Translations under genes and position numbers: made by a program
Shown here: piece by piece, positions 1 through 6,880 of the stretch
Layout of the letters: the number at the start of each line of letters is the position of its first letter
How positions within the stretch are numbered: position 1 is the first letter of the stretch
Notes under the pieces: model-generated
Database searches by the model: none
What the model was told of the DNA's origin: nothing
The model's input: only the letters and a program-made list of their open reading frames with translations
Assembly (NCBI GenBank): GCA_030592565.1
Contig: JAUVIX010000145.1
Location: 1-8,514 of the forward strand
Length of the DNA: 8,514 nucleotides
Direction: 5' to 3'
Source: Chlorobiota bacterium
GTDB taxonomy: Bacteria; Bacteroidota; Bacteroidia; Bacteroidales; JAADJA01

Positions 1-177
1 GTTTATTTTGATCCGTTTCCGACATTAGGAATAACCGTTACAGGCGGCCATGTAGTTTACGTCCTGTAACTTGAAAAAGCTCTTGAAAAAAAAGGAATAA
101 AAGTTGACATTTATACAAGCTGGTTTGACAAGGACCAACTTCAGGTTGACCCCGTTCCCGGCCATCCTGATGTCAGG
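1..177 (+). pseudogene. Glycosyltransferase N-terminal piece with in-frame TAA at 67-69
   Basis: Frame 1 from the first base reads VYFDPFPTLGITVTGGHVVYVL, then TAA (67-69), then LEKALEKKGIKVDIYTSWF and on without a shift into the 178-1215 reading frame. The TGGHVVYVL segment is the glycine-rich first loop of the N-terminal Rossmann domain of GT4 enzymes. Relatives have Glu at the next position (…YVLELAKAL…), so the TAA fits a single G-to-T change of GAA. Family-like sequence on both sides in the same frame argues against a frameshift or an intergenic region. The gene begins left of the window. Either the gene is a recent pseudogene, a shortened protein starts at GTG 178, or base 67 is a sequencing or assembly error. 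Confidence 0.75.
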
Positions 178-1215
178 GTGATAAGAATTCATTCGGGTCC
201 CTGGGAGTTTATCCCCAAAGAATTTATTTATGATTATCTGCCTGAGCTTTCGCAGAATATGATTAAATTCATTAAGGATAATAATCTTGATTACGACCTC
301 TATCACGGACATTATGTTGATGCAGGTATCGTAACACTTGATGTTGCCAGATATTTTAATAAACCCTCATTTTTCACAGCTCATTCACTCGGTGCCTGGA
401 AAAAAGATCAAATGGGTGGTGACCCTGATGAAATGGAGAAGAAGTTCAATTTCAAACACCGTATTGCTGAAGAGATGCGGGTTTTTGAATGTGTTAACGG
501 GCAAACTCTTACAACAGAAGTGCAGTACGAAAAGCTTAAGGAGCTTTATGATTATGACGCTGAAAATATTGATATAATTGCTCCTGGAGTAGATATTGAA
601 AGATACAGACCTCCTACAGAGGAAGATCTAAAAGTGGATACAAATACTCCTGGGAAATATGTTTTTTGCCTCTCCAGAATTGATACAAACAAAGGACATG
701 ACCTGCTGTTGAATGCTTTTGCATTAGTGAAAGATAAAATTACAGATGTTGATCTGGTAATTGGAAGAGGATCACCAAATCCTAAGCCACGTGAACTTGG
801 TGTTTTTGCCAAAATGGATGAGATTATTGATAAAAACAATATGCAGAACCGGGTTAGTAAAATAGGTTATGTGGCTGATGAAATGATGGCTCCTCTGTAT
901 CAGAAAGCCCAGCTTTTTGTTTTACCTTCTCTTTTCGAACCTTTCGGAATGACAACTCAGGAAGCAATGGCTTGTGGCATAGCAGTAATTGCCTCAAAAT
1001 TTGGAGGAATCAGAAATGTGATAACTAATGGAGTTGATGGAGTATTAGTGGATGCCGCCAATCCACAGGAATTTTCGGAAGCATTGTATGACCTTTTGGC
1101 CGATGACGAAAAAAGAAATGCTATGGGCCTTGCTGCACGAAAACTTATTGAAGATGAATATAGCTGGGAGGCTATTGCAGATAAGTTTATGAAATTTTAT
1201 CAAAAGTACTATTAA
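178..1215 (+). CDS. GT4 glycosyltransferase, sucrose-phosphate synthase-like (surviving reading frame)
   Basis: This is a retaining GT-B glycosyltransferase, expected to move a sugar from a nucleotide-sugar donor in the cytoplasm. Residues are counted from GTG 178. The HGHYVDAG and TAHSLGAWK segments, followed by an Arg/Glu-rich helix, resemble sucrose-phosphate and sucrose synthases. The C-terminal donor domain begins near YVFCLSRIDTNKG and contains the EX7E signature EPFGMTTQE (E254 to E262), followed by AMACG and FGGIRNVI. The C-terminus looks complete. GTG 178 is only the first start codon after the upstream in-frame TAA. Family alignment places the real start before base 1, so a protein from 178 would lack the first Rossmann beta-alpha-beta unit and the acceptor-side glycine loop, and is probably inactive. 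Substrate is not provable here: sucrose-6-phosphate synthesis is one option, another GT4 role is possible. A 125-base gap separates it from xdhC, so they are probably not one unit. Confidence 0.85.
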   Translation: MIRIHSGPWEFIPKEFIYDYLPELSQNMIKFIKDNNLDYDLYHGHYVDAGIVTLDVARYFNKPSFFTAHSLGAWKKDQMGGDPDEMEKKFNFKHRIAEEMRVFECVNGQTLTTEVQYEKLKELYDYDAENIDIIAPGVDIERYRPPTEEDLKVDTNTPGKYVFCLSRIDTNKGHDLLLNAFALVKDKITDVDLVIGRGSPNPKPRELGVFAKMDEIIDKNNMQNRVSKIGYVADEMMAPLYQKAQLFVLPSLFEPFGMTTQEAMACGIAVIASKFGGIRNVITNGVDGVLVDAANPQEFSEALYDLLADDEKRNAMGLAARKLIEDEYSWEAIADKFMKFYQKYY

Positions 1216-1340
1216 ATCATAGTGACTAAAATTGCTTACTCAGGATAATCAAAATATGGACGCATTAATACCGAGGGAAGAATTAATCGAACCAAAATAT
1301 AAAAACAGAAAGCCTATAGGTTTTAGAGTAAAAGAAAGAC

Positions 1341-2111
1341 ATGCAAAATATATTATTAGACATAAAAGAGATAATTAACTCCGGCAAGAAGGCAGCCCTT
1401 TGTATCCTTATTGAAACGAAAGGCTCTTCACCCGGAAAAGCAGGTTCAAAAATGATTGTGTTTGAAGAAGGATCGCAGGAAGGGACTATTGGTGGTGGCA
1501 GTTTGGAACTAAAAGTAATTAAAGATGCTCTGAATGTTATTACCAAAGGGGCTCCCACAAAATTCAGTTATGAACTTGACTACGATCTGTCAATGAATTG
1601 CGGTGGTTATACCGAAGTTTATATTGAACCGATCATGCCGGAACTACAGCTTTTTATTTTCGGTGCAGGACATATAGGAAAAGCACTCACAAAACTCGCT
1701 TCCGATTTCGGATTTGCAGTTACTTTAATTGACCACCGACAAGAGCAGGAAGAAGAGTTTTATCAAAACAAAATAAGCTTTATCAATAAAGAATATGTCG
1801 GATTTGCTAAAGAGATGAAATTCAACGAGCAGTCCTATATAGTAATTGTTACTCCAAAACACGCTTATGATGAAGAGTTGCTGGCTATTTGTGCAAAAAA
1901 GCATTTTGCATATCTTGGAATGATAGGTAGCAAAAACAAAGTAGCAATAGCGCGGAAAAGGATGGTTTCAGAAAATATTTTATCTAAAGAAGAACTTGAC
2001 AGGGTTGATATGCCGATTGGAATTAAATTCAATGCAATATCGCCCCAGGAGATTGCAGTTAGTATTCTTGCTAAAATGATTGATGTGAAGAATACTATAG
2101 TTGAAAGATAA
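1341..2111 (+). CDS. xdhC: XdhC family molybdenum cofactor insertion factor
   Basis: XdhC proteins bind molybdenum cofactor, protect its sulfurated form and hand it to xanthine dehydrogenase. The 256-residue length is normal. The N-terminal XdhC/CoxI domain has ETKGSSPGKAGSKM (residues 25-38), the GTIGGGSLE loop (48-56) and a Cys-Gly-Gly turn (87-89, usually within MxCGG). The C-terminal Rossmann domain starts at LFIFGAGHIGKAL (about 104-116), continues through YLGMIGSKNK (191-200), and ends with the typical PIGI…SPQEIAVSILAKMI (225-247). The ATG at 1341 gives the standard N-terminus. It has only a purine-rich AAAGAAAG stretch upstream, not a strong Shine-Dalgarno site. A weak -7-like TAGGTTTT lies at 1317-1324. 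It is followed 57 bases later by the iron-sulfur/FAD subunit gene, which fixes its enzyme partner. Paralogues serving other molybdenum hydroxylases exist, but the context favours xanthine dehydrogenase. Confidence 0.93.
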   Translation: MQNILLDIKEIINSGKKAALCILIETKGSSPGKAGSKMIVFEEGSQEGTIGGGSLELKVIKDALNVITKGAPTKFSYELDYDLSMNCGGYTEVYIEPIMPELQLFIFGAGHIGKALTKLASDFGFAVTLIDHRQEQEEEFYQNKISFINKEYVGFAKEMKFNEQSYIVIVTPKHAYDEELLAICAKKHFAYLGMIGSKNKVAIARKRMVSENILSKEELDRVDMPIGIKFNAISPQEIAVSILAKMIDVKNTIVER

Positions 2112-2127
2112 AATCAGGGGTATAACA

Positions 2128-2172
2128 ATGGATAGCAATAAACCAAAGAAAGAACACAAATTTAAAATATGA
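2128..2172 (+). CDS. Possible 14-codon leader ORF coupled to the Fe-S/FAD subunit gene
   Basis: ATG 2128 follows AGGGG with seven bases between, a better ribosome site than those of most genes here. The frame encodes MDSNKPKKEHKFKI, a lysine-rich peptide. Its TGA stop (2170-2172) overlaps the ATG (2169-2171) of the next gene as ATGA. The downstream gene has no Shine-Dalgarno site of its own (AAATTTAAAATATG), so translation of this mini-ORF could feed ribosomes into it. I recognise no family. Chance occurrence is quite possible in a 57-base gap. Confidence 0.3.
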   Translation: MDSNKPKKEHKFKI

Positions 2173-3632
2173 CAGGAGATTACAACAATACAATCCAATT
2201 TATTTTGGATAATAAAATTATCACAGTCGATTTTAATAAAGAGTCGTTAAAACCAACGACAACCTTGTTAAATTATCTCCGTTCATTGCCAAATCACAAA
2301 GGTGTCAAAGAGGGTTGTGGAGAAGGTGATTGTGGTGCATGCACTGTTGTAATAGCCGAACAGCAAAATGGGAAAATTATCTATAAGGCAGTAAACTCCT
2401 GCCTTGTTTTTCTGCCAATGATACATGGTAAACAGGTAATTACAGTTGAAAACCTTGCTGAAAGAAATGGTAAAGATGTGAAACTTCACCCTGTTCAGGT
2501 TGCTTTAATTGAATCGGATGGTACTCAGTGCGGTTATTGTACTCCGGGTGTAGTAATGTCGCTTTTCGGACTTTATAAGAATTCAAAGAATCCTGACCGT
2601 ATTGAAGTTGAAGAGTACTTAGGTGGGAATCTTTGCCGCTGTACAGGATATCAACCTATATTAAATGCTGGCATCAGCCTGCCTGAGGATGTTGGTGACC
2701 GGTTTACGGAAAATGAAGAGCATATTTTGGAGCTTATTGAGGAAATTAGAGATAATTATAAAAACGTCAGGATTGAAACCTTAAATCAGAAATATTTTCA
2801 GCCAATTGAAATAGATGAAGCTTTGCAATTAATGGAAAGCAATCCTGATGCTATTGTTATTTCAGGCTCAACAGACATTGCTTTAAAGCAGACTAAAAAA
2901 TTCGAGTTACTTGAAACGATTATTGATTTATCTGCTAGCGATTCTTTAAAGAAGTTTTCTGAGACTGATAATGAATTTATTATTGGAGCAGGAATGACAA
3001 TGGAATCAATTAAAACGGAGCTTCAGAGCAAACTTCCGGTTTTTAGTGAGATGCTGAAAGTTTTTGCTTCAAAGCAAATAAGAAACCTTGCAACTCTTGG
3101 GGGAAATATTGCATCGGCCTCCCCTATCAGCGATACGCTTCCTTTACTTTTTGCACTCAGTGCAAAGCTAAGGTTGATTACCAAATCAGGTGAAAGGGAA
3201 ATTGCTATTCAGAACTTCATAACAGGTTATCGAAAAACAGATTTAAGAAAAAATGAGATTATTAAAGCCATAATAATTCCAAAGCAGAAGCAAAATGTAA
3301 TCACTAAATTCTATAAAGTTTCAAAAAGAAAGGATGTTGATATATCTTCTGTTAGTGCGGGATTTACAATAGAATTACAAAACGGAATTATTAAAAGTAT
3401 TATTCTTGCATTTGGAGGAATGGCAGAAACTACCAGGCGGGCTGTAAAAACGGAAGAATTCCTTCTTAATAAAAAATGGGATGAAGAGAGCATTGAACAA
3501 GCTATGGTGATTCTAAGAGAAGAGTTCACTCCGATTGCTGATGCACGTGCCGGAGAAGAGTACAGAAGAAATGTTGCGGCTAATTTGTTGATGAAGTGTT
3601 TTTATGATCAAAAAAATATTAACTTTGCATAA
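2169..3632 (+). CDS. xdhA: Xanthine dehydrogenase iron-sulfur/FAD subunit
   Basis: This is the electron-transfer subunit of a bacterial two-subunit xanthine dehydrogenase. It passes electrons from the molybdenum site through two [2Fe-2S] clusters to FAD and then, in the family, usually to NAD+. The 487-residue length fits XdhA-type fusions. Residues 1-80 form the plant-type ferredoxin domain with ligands C50, C55, C58 (GCGEGDCGAC) and C78. The helical second-cluster domain has C121, C124 (QCGYC) and C156, C158 (GNLCRCTGYQPI). The FAD domain starts near 205 and shows SGSTDIAL (232-239), IIGAGMT (271-277) and RNLATLGGNIASASPISD (305-322). A CO-dehydrogenase-flavoprotein-type C-terminal domain follows (FYKVSKRKDVDIS to EYRRNVAANLL). 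The start is fixed by an in-frame TAA at 2163-2165. The catalytic subunit gene does not follow directly: a toxin-antitoxin pair starts six bases after this stop. Confidence 0.95.
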   Translation: MTGDYNNTIQFILDNKIITVDFNKESLKPTTTLLNYLRSLPNHKGVKEGCGEGDCGACTVVIAEQQNGKIIYKAVNSCLVFLPMIHGKQVITVENLAERNGKDVKLHPVQVALIESDGTQCGYCTPGVVMSLFGLYKNSKNPDRIEVEEYLGGNLCRCTGYQPILNAGISLPEDVGDRFTENEEHILELIEEIRDNYKNVRIETLNQKYFQPIEIDEALQLMESNPDAIVISGSTDIALKQTKKFELLETIIDLSASDSLKKFSETDNEFIIGAGMTMESIKTELQSKLPVFSEMLKVFASKQIRNLATLGGNIASASPISDTLPLLFALSAKLRLITKSGEREIAIQNFITGYRKTDLRKNEIIKAIIIPKQKQNVITKFYKVSKRKDVDISSVSAGFTIELQNGIIKSIILAFGGMAETTRRAVKTEEFLLNKKWDEESIEQAMVILREEFTPIADARAGEEYRRNVAANLLMKCFYDQKNINFA

Positions 3633-3638
3633 ATTGAT

Positions 3639-3890
3639 ATGGAAACAATTCTCAAAATACCACTGGATGTCTATAATGCAATGAAACTTCCTGAAAAAGG
3701 GAAAATAGACTTATTGTTATTAGAACTGGCTATAACATTATATGACAGACAAATACTTTCTTTCGGCAAAGCCAGAGAACTTGCCAAATTTTCTAAAAAT
3801 GACTTTCATAATGAATTAGGTAAACGAAAGATTGAAAGACATTATAATATAGATAATTACATTGAGGATTTAAATTATGGGACAGATTAA
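3639..3890 (+). CDS. UPF0175 family antitoxin-like protein
   Basis: This 83-residue protein has the UPF0175 pattern: a short N-terminal strand, then LLLLELAITLYDRQILSFGKA (about 25-45, family consensus E-A-x-x-LY-x-x-G-x-LS-x-GKAAELA), ARELAKFSKNDFHNEL (about 45-60) and a polar tail with the tyrosine/acidic ending. The middle resembles a helix-turn-helix, so DNA binding and autoregulation are plausible but inferred. UPF0175 genes are commonly paired with DUF3368 PIN-domain genes, as here: the stop overlaps the next start by 14 bases, the usual translational coupling of antitoxin to toxin. It begins six bases after the xdhA stop and is therefore probably transcribed with the xanthine dehydrogenase operon. 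It appears intact although its partner is truncated. Confidence 0.8.
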   Translation: METILKIPLDVYNAMKLPEKGKIDLLLLELAITLYDRQILSFGKARELAKFSKNDFHNELGKRKIERHYNIDNYIEDLNYGTD

Positions 3891-4260
3891 CATAATATGT
3901 AATTCATCTCCAATAATAAATCTTTCCAAAGTTCACAAGCTGGATATTTTAAAGAAGCTGTTTGATTCAGTCATTATTCCTGTTGCTGTATATAATGAAC
4001 TAATCAAAGACACAGAAGAAAAAGAAGGCCATAGTGAAATAGTAAAACTAATTGAAAATAAAGTAATTGTAATAAGAAAGGTTAAAGATGTAAACTTGGT
4101 TAAGGCTCTAAGAAATGATTTGGATTATGGAGAATCAGAAGTTATCGCCCTTGCACTGGAAATCGGGGCTCACTTGCTTATTCTTGATGAATTAGAAGCC
4201 AGAAAAAAAGCAGAATTATACGATCTGCCAAAAACTGGTTTCGTGGGTTTACTAATATAA
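3877..4260 (+). CDS. DUF3368 PIN-domain toxin, truncated by in-frame TAA
   Basis: PIN-domain proteins of this kind are Mg-dependent RNases and act as toxins in VapC-like pairs. The 127 residues contain the DUF3368 start IICNSSPIINLSKV (the family often has Asn where VapC has the first Asp), an acidic residue at E41 (YNEL), the D-x-GE-x-E segment LDYGESEVIALALE (82-95) and the core LLILDELEARKKAE with D104. Full-length members run about 160 residues and continue after the GTLGVLL-like strand, here GFVGLLI, where this frame ends. The same frame after the TAA (4258-4260) still encodes the missing part. The PIN fold is therefore incomplete and the toxin is probably weakened or dead. Start ATG 3877 overlaps the antitoxin gene. 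Readthrough, or a base error at 4258, would restore a normal protein. Confidence 0.8.
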   Translation: MGQINIICNSSPIINLSKVHKLDILKKLFDSVIIPVAVYNELIKDTEEKEGHSEIVKLIENKVIVIRKVKDVNLVKALRNDLDYGESEVIALALEIGAHLLILDELEARKKAELYDLPKTGFVGLLI

Positions 4261-4380
4261 GCATACTATTTAAATCATATTGATAACTTCATTGAGATAT
4301 TGGATTTGGCCATAAAAAAAGGTTTTTGGATTAAAATGAAGCTTTATAAAAAAATTAAAAACGACTTTTTAGATAATTAA
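4261..4380 (+). pseudogene. Severed C-terminal part of the DUF3368 toxin
   Basis: Read in the toxin's own frame right after its TAA, this stretch gives AYYLNHIDNFIEILDLAIKK, then GFWIKMKLYKKIKNDFLDN and a stop at 4378-4380. It matches the usual DUF3368 ending, in which an AK-rich helix is followed by LD-x-x-x-x-x-GF-x-IS-x-x-LY-x-x-(I/V)-L. No shift is needed to join it, so one codon change (for example AAA to TAA at 4258-4260) explains the break. The conserved look suggests the nonsense change is recent. The region has no credible start codon of its own except an internal ATG (MKLYKK…). Confidence 0.7.
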
Positions 4381-4391
4381 TAAGTAGTAAG

Positions 4392-6692
4392 GTGAAGATT
4401 CCACACCACGAAAGTGCAATAAAGCACGTAACAGGTCAGTCGGTTTATATTAATGATATTGACGTTAATGACCAATTGCTATATGGCAAAGTAGTTTATA
4501 GCCCTTTTGCTTATGCAAAAATTCAATCAGTAGATTTCGTCAAAGCATTGCAGCTATCAGGTGTCAAAGCTATTCTGTCATATAAAGATATTCCCGGGGA
4601 AAACCAAATGGGGCCGGTAATCCACGATGAGCCGTGCCTTGCTGAATCTGAAGTGAATTTTATTGGACAGGCTCTGCTACTTATAGCTGCCGAAAGCCAG
4701 GAAATTACAAGAAAAGCTGCGAACCTTATTCATATTGAATATGAGCCTCTCGAACCTGTTCTTGATATTTCTACAGCAATTGAAAAGGTCAACCGTTTGC
4801 AGCCTGCACGGAAAATAGAAACTGGAAATCCGGCTAAAGTATTAAAAAGCTGTAAGAATGTTCTGGATGGTTCTGTTACAACAGGTGGACAGGAGCATTG
4901 GTATCTCGAGACCCAAACTGCATTGGCTATCCCTGGTGAAGATCAGGAAATAAAAATTTACAGTTCGACACAACACCCTTCAGAAACACAGGCAATTGTT
5001 TCCAAAGTATTAGGAACTAACAAAAATGAGGTTGAAGTCGAAGTGCGTCGTATGGGAGGAGCCTTTGGGGGCAAAGAGACTCAGGCTAATCATTATGCCG
5101 CCTGGGCAGCACTTCTCGCAAATGCTACAGGCAGACCGGTAAAAATCCACCTTACTCGTGATGAGGATCAGATAATGACCGGCAAAAGACATGAATTTAT
5201 CAGTAATTACAAAGTAGGTTTTGATGATGCAGGGAAAATTACTGCTCTTGAAGTGGAGTTCAACGTTAATGCTGGAGCTGCTGCCGATCTGACAATGCCT
5301 ATTCTTGAAAGGGCGATGTTTCACATTGATAATGCCTATTTTATTCCAAATCTCAAGGTTGTTGGAAATACCTGGAAAACAAACCTGCCACCAAATACTG
5401 CTTTTCGTGGATTTGGCGGTCCCCAGGGAATGGCTGTAATTGAGAATATTGTTGACCGTATTGCACGATTTCTAAAAAGAGATGCTCTCGAAGTAAGGCA
5501 CCTAAACCTCTATAAGCCTGATTTTAACAACAGAACTCATTACGGGCAAATTGTCCCTAATAACAGATTAGAAGTGCTTTTAGAACAAATAATTACATCA
5601 TCCGAATATTTTCAGAGAAGAAAAGATGTTCAGGAGTTCAATAGCAAAAACAATTTCATAAAAAAAGGACTTGCTCTGACACCTGTTAAATTCGGGATTT
5701 CGTTTACAACCGCTTTTCTAAATCAGGCCGGATCATTGGTTAACATATACCAGGACGGGACTGTACTGGTTAATCACGGCGGAACTGAAATGGGACAAGG
5801 ATTGAATACAAAAATAATGGAGATTGCAGCTTCAGAACTTGGGATTGATTTGGAGAATATAAAAGTAAATGCCACTAATACCTCAAAAGTTCCAAACACA
5901 TCAGCAACTGCTGCCTCTTCAGGTACAGACCTAAACGGTATGGCTGTAAAAGATGCCATTATAAAAATTAAATCAAGACTTAAAATTGTTGCTACCACAC
6001 ATTTTAATAAGGATAAAAAACTTATTCAAACCTCTGCTGAGAATGTGGTTTTTGACAATAACAATGTTTTTGATAAAGAGAATCCCGAACGACAAATCTC
6101 TTTTAAAGAGTTAATCCCAATGGCATACTTAAGTCGTACAAGTTTGAGTGCAACAGGGTTTTACAAGACTCCAAACATCCATTTCGACTGTGATTCGGGA
6201 AAAGGAAAACCCTTCCATTATTTTGCATCAGGTATGTCAGTATCTGAAGTTTTAATTGACACACTAACCGGTAAAATGGAAATTTTACGAACTGACATTT
6301 TGCATGATGCCGGAAAGTCAATAAATGAAAAAATTGATATCGGACAGATAGAAGGTGGTTTTATTCAGGGAGTTGGCTGGGTAACAACTGAAGAGTTGCG
6401 ATATGATAAAAATGGCAACCTTTTAACGCATTCGCCCGACACTTATAAAATACCAACAATATCTGATATTCCAAATGATTTTAGAGTTGAACTTCTGAAA
6501 GATTATCCAAATCCTAATACTATCAGACAAAGCAAAGCAATTGGCGAACCTCCATTTATGCACGCTCTTTCAGTATGGATGGCTATCAAAGATGCTGTAT
6601 CTTCCGTTGGTAACAATGAGGTAGAACCAGACCTGCCCATTCCTGCTACAAGTGAGAGTGTTTTAAAAGCAATTGAAAAGATTAAAGGTTAG
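4392..6692 (+). CDS. xdhB: Xanthine dehydrogenase molybdopterin-binding catalytic subunit
   Basis: This is the catalytic subunit that hydroxylates hypoxanthine and xanthine towards urate at a sulfurated Mo site. The 766 residues align closely from memory with Rhodobacter capsulatus XdhB. All key positions are present (bovine numbering in brackets): Q194 in SSTQHPSETQ (Q767), E229 in GGAFGGKE (E802), R307 in LERAMF (R880), F341 in FRGFGGPQG (F914), F438 in KFGISFT (F1009) and the general base E719 in IGEPPF (E1261). HGGTEMGQG and NTSATAASSG are further cofactor loops. The E/R/Phe-Phe set marks a true purine hydroxylase rather than aldehyde or CO oxidase. The GTG start gives an N-terminus about three residues shorter than the R. 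capsulatus protein. The frame is open only from 4377, after TAA 4374-4376, with no ATG in between, so GTG 4392 is the best start. It is separated from xdhA by the toxin-antitoxin pair. Confidence 0.95.
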   Translation: MKIPHHESAIKHVTGQSVYINDIDVNDQLLYGKVVYSPFAYAKIQSVDFVKALQLSGVKAILSYKDIPGENQMGPVIHDEPCLAESEVNFIGQALLLIAAESQEITRKAANLIHIEYEPLEPVLDISTAIEKVNRLQPARKIETGNPAKVLKSCKNVLDGSVTTGGQEHWYLETQTALAIPGEDQEIKIYSSTQHPSETQAIVSKVLGTNKNEVEVEVRRMGGAFGGKETQANHYAAWAALLANATGRPVKIHLTRDEDQIMTGKRHEFISNYKVGFDDAGKITALEVEFNVNAGAAADLTMPILERAMFHIDNAYFIPNLKVVGNTWKTNLPPNTAFRGFGGPQGMAVIENIVDRIARFLKRDALEVRHLNLYKPDFNNRTHYGQIVPNNRLEVLLEQIITSSEYFQRRKDVQEFNSKNNFIKKGLALTPVKFGISFTTAFLNQAGSLVNIYQDGTVLVNHGGTEMGQGLNTKIMEIAASELGIDLENIKVNATNTSKVPNTSATAASSGTDLNGMAVKDAIIKIKSRLKIVATTHFNKDKKLIQTSAENVVFDNNNVFDKENPERQISFKELIPMAYLSRTSLSATGFYKTPNIHFDCDSGKGKPFHYFASGMSVSEVLIDTLTGKMEILRTDILHDAGKSINEKIDIGQIEGGFIQGVGWVTTEELRYDKNGNLLTHSPDTYKIPTISDIPNDFRVELLKDYPNPNTIRQSKAIGEPPFMHALSVWMAIKDAVSSVGNNEVEPDLPIPATSESVLKAIEKIKG

Positions 6693-6722
6693 CTATCCGG
6701 GTTCTCATATTGGCACGGGGCA

Positions 6723-6739
6723 TACGCGTCAACATAAGA
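6723..6739 (+). repeat. Left arm of 17-bp inverted repeat
   Basis: TACGCGTCAACATAAGA is the reverse complement of the segment at 6864-6880 except for one base. It contains the palindrome ACGCGT, begins 31 bases after the xdhB stop and lies on the xdhB side of the GC-rich hairpin. Confidence 0.6.
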
Positions 6740-6791
6740 CTGTTAATAGCTGATATACAGCGCATAAAATTATTTGATAAATGTTTGCACC

Positions 6792-6834
6792 CCTCACCTT
6801 AATCCTCTCCCAACAGGAGAGGAATAGGGTGAGG
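6792..6834. repeat. Long GC-rich hairpin of REP-like type; probable bidirectional terminator
   Basis: The left arm CCTCACCTTAATCCTCTCC (6792-6810), loop CAACA and right arm GGAGAGGAATAGGGTGAGG (6816-6834) pair along 19 positions, with one A-A mismatch and one G-T wobble. The innermost eight and outermost seven pairs are perfect. The CCTCACC…CTCTCC / GGAGAGG…GGTGAGG style is that of dispersed palindromes seen in many bacterial genomes. It lies between the convergent ends of xdhB and the nucleotidyltransferase gene, so it may stop or protect transcripts from both sides. No long T-run follows, so intrinsic termination is not certain. Confidence 0.6.
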
Positions 6835-6863
6835 TGAAATCTAACAATCATCAACAAAATAGC

Positions 6864-6880
6864 TCTTAAGTTGACGCGTA
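6864..6880 (+). repeat. Right arm of 17-bp inverted repeat
   Basis: TCTTAAGTTGACGCGTA mirrors 6723-6739 with a single mismatch and is followed by CGGGCACGGGGG, whose GGCACGGGG core also flanks the left arm. It ends 40 bases before the stop codon of the minus-strand nucleotidyltransferase gene. Confidence 0.6.

Noticed and set aside
25..312. Minus-strand ORF across the glycosyltransferase 5' region
   Set aside because: Shadow of the glycosyltransferase coding sequence; no family features, and the plus frame explains the region.
1317..1324. TAGGTTTT as the xdhC promoter -7 box
   Set aside because: One mismatch to TAnnTTTG, no -33 partner, and a leader of only about ten bases; too weak to list as a feature.
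1256..1378. 40-codon ORF starting ATG 1256 and overlapping the start of xdhC
   Set aside because: It is short, resembles no family I know, has only a weak AGGA upstream, and its last 38 bases lie inside the well-supported xdhC. The composition looks like a chance frame.
67..4260. Genetic code change with TAA read as an amino acid
   Set aside because: Four genes in the window end at TAA at their expected C-termini, so TAA clearly works as a stop.
4306..4330. A-run/T-run hairpin (CCATAAAAAAAGG / TTTTTGG) as a terminator before xdhB
   Set aside because: The stem is weak and AT-rich, and the bases are already explained as the toxin tail (AIKKGFWIK). Termination here would cut off the catalytic subunit.
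5010..5324. 104-codon minus-strand ORF inside xdhB
   Set aside because: It lies opposite the strongly conserved GGAFGGKE to ERAMF part of xdhB and has no recognisable features.
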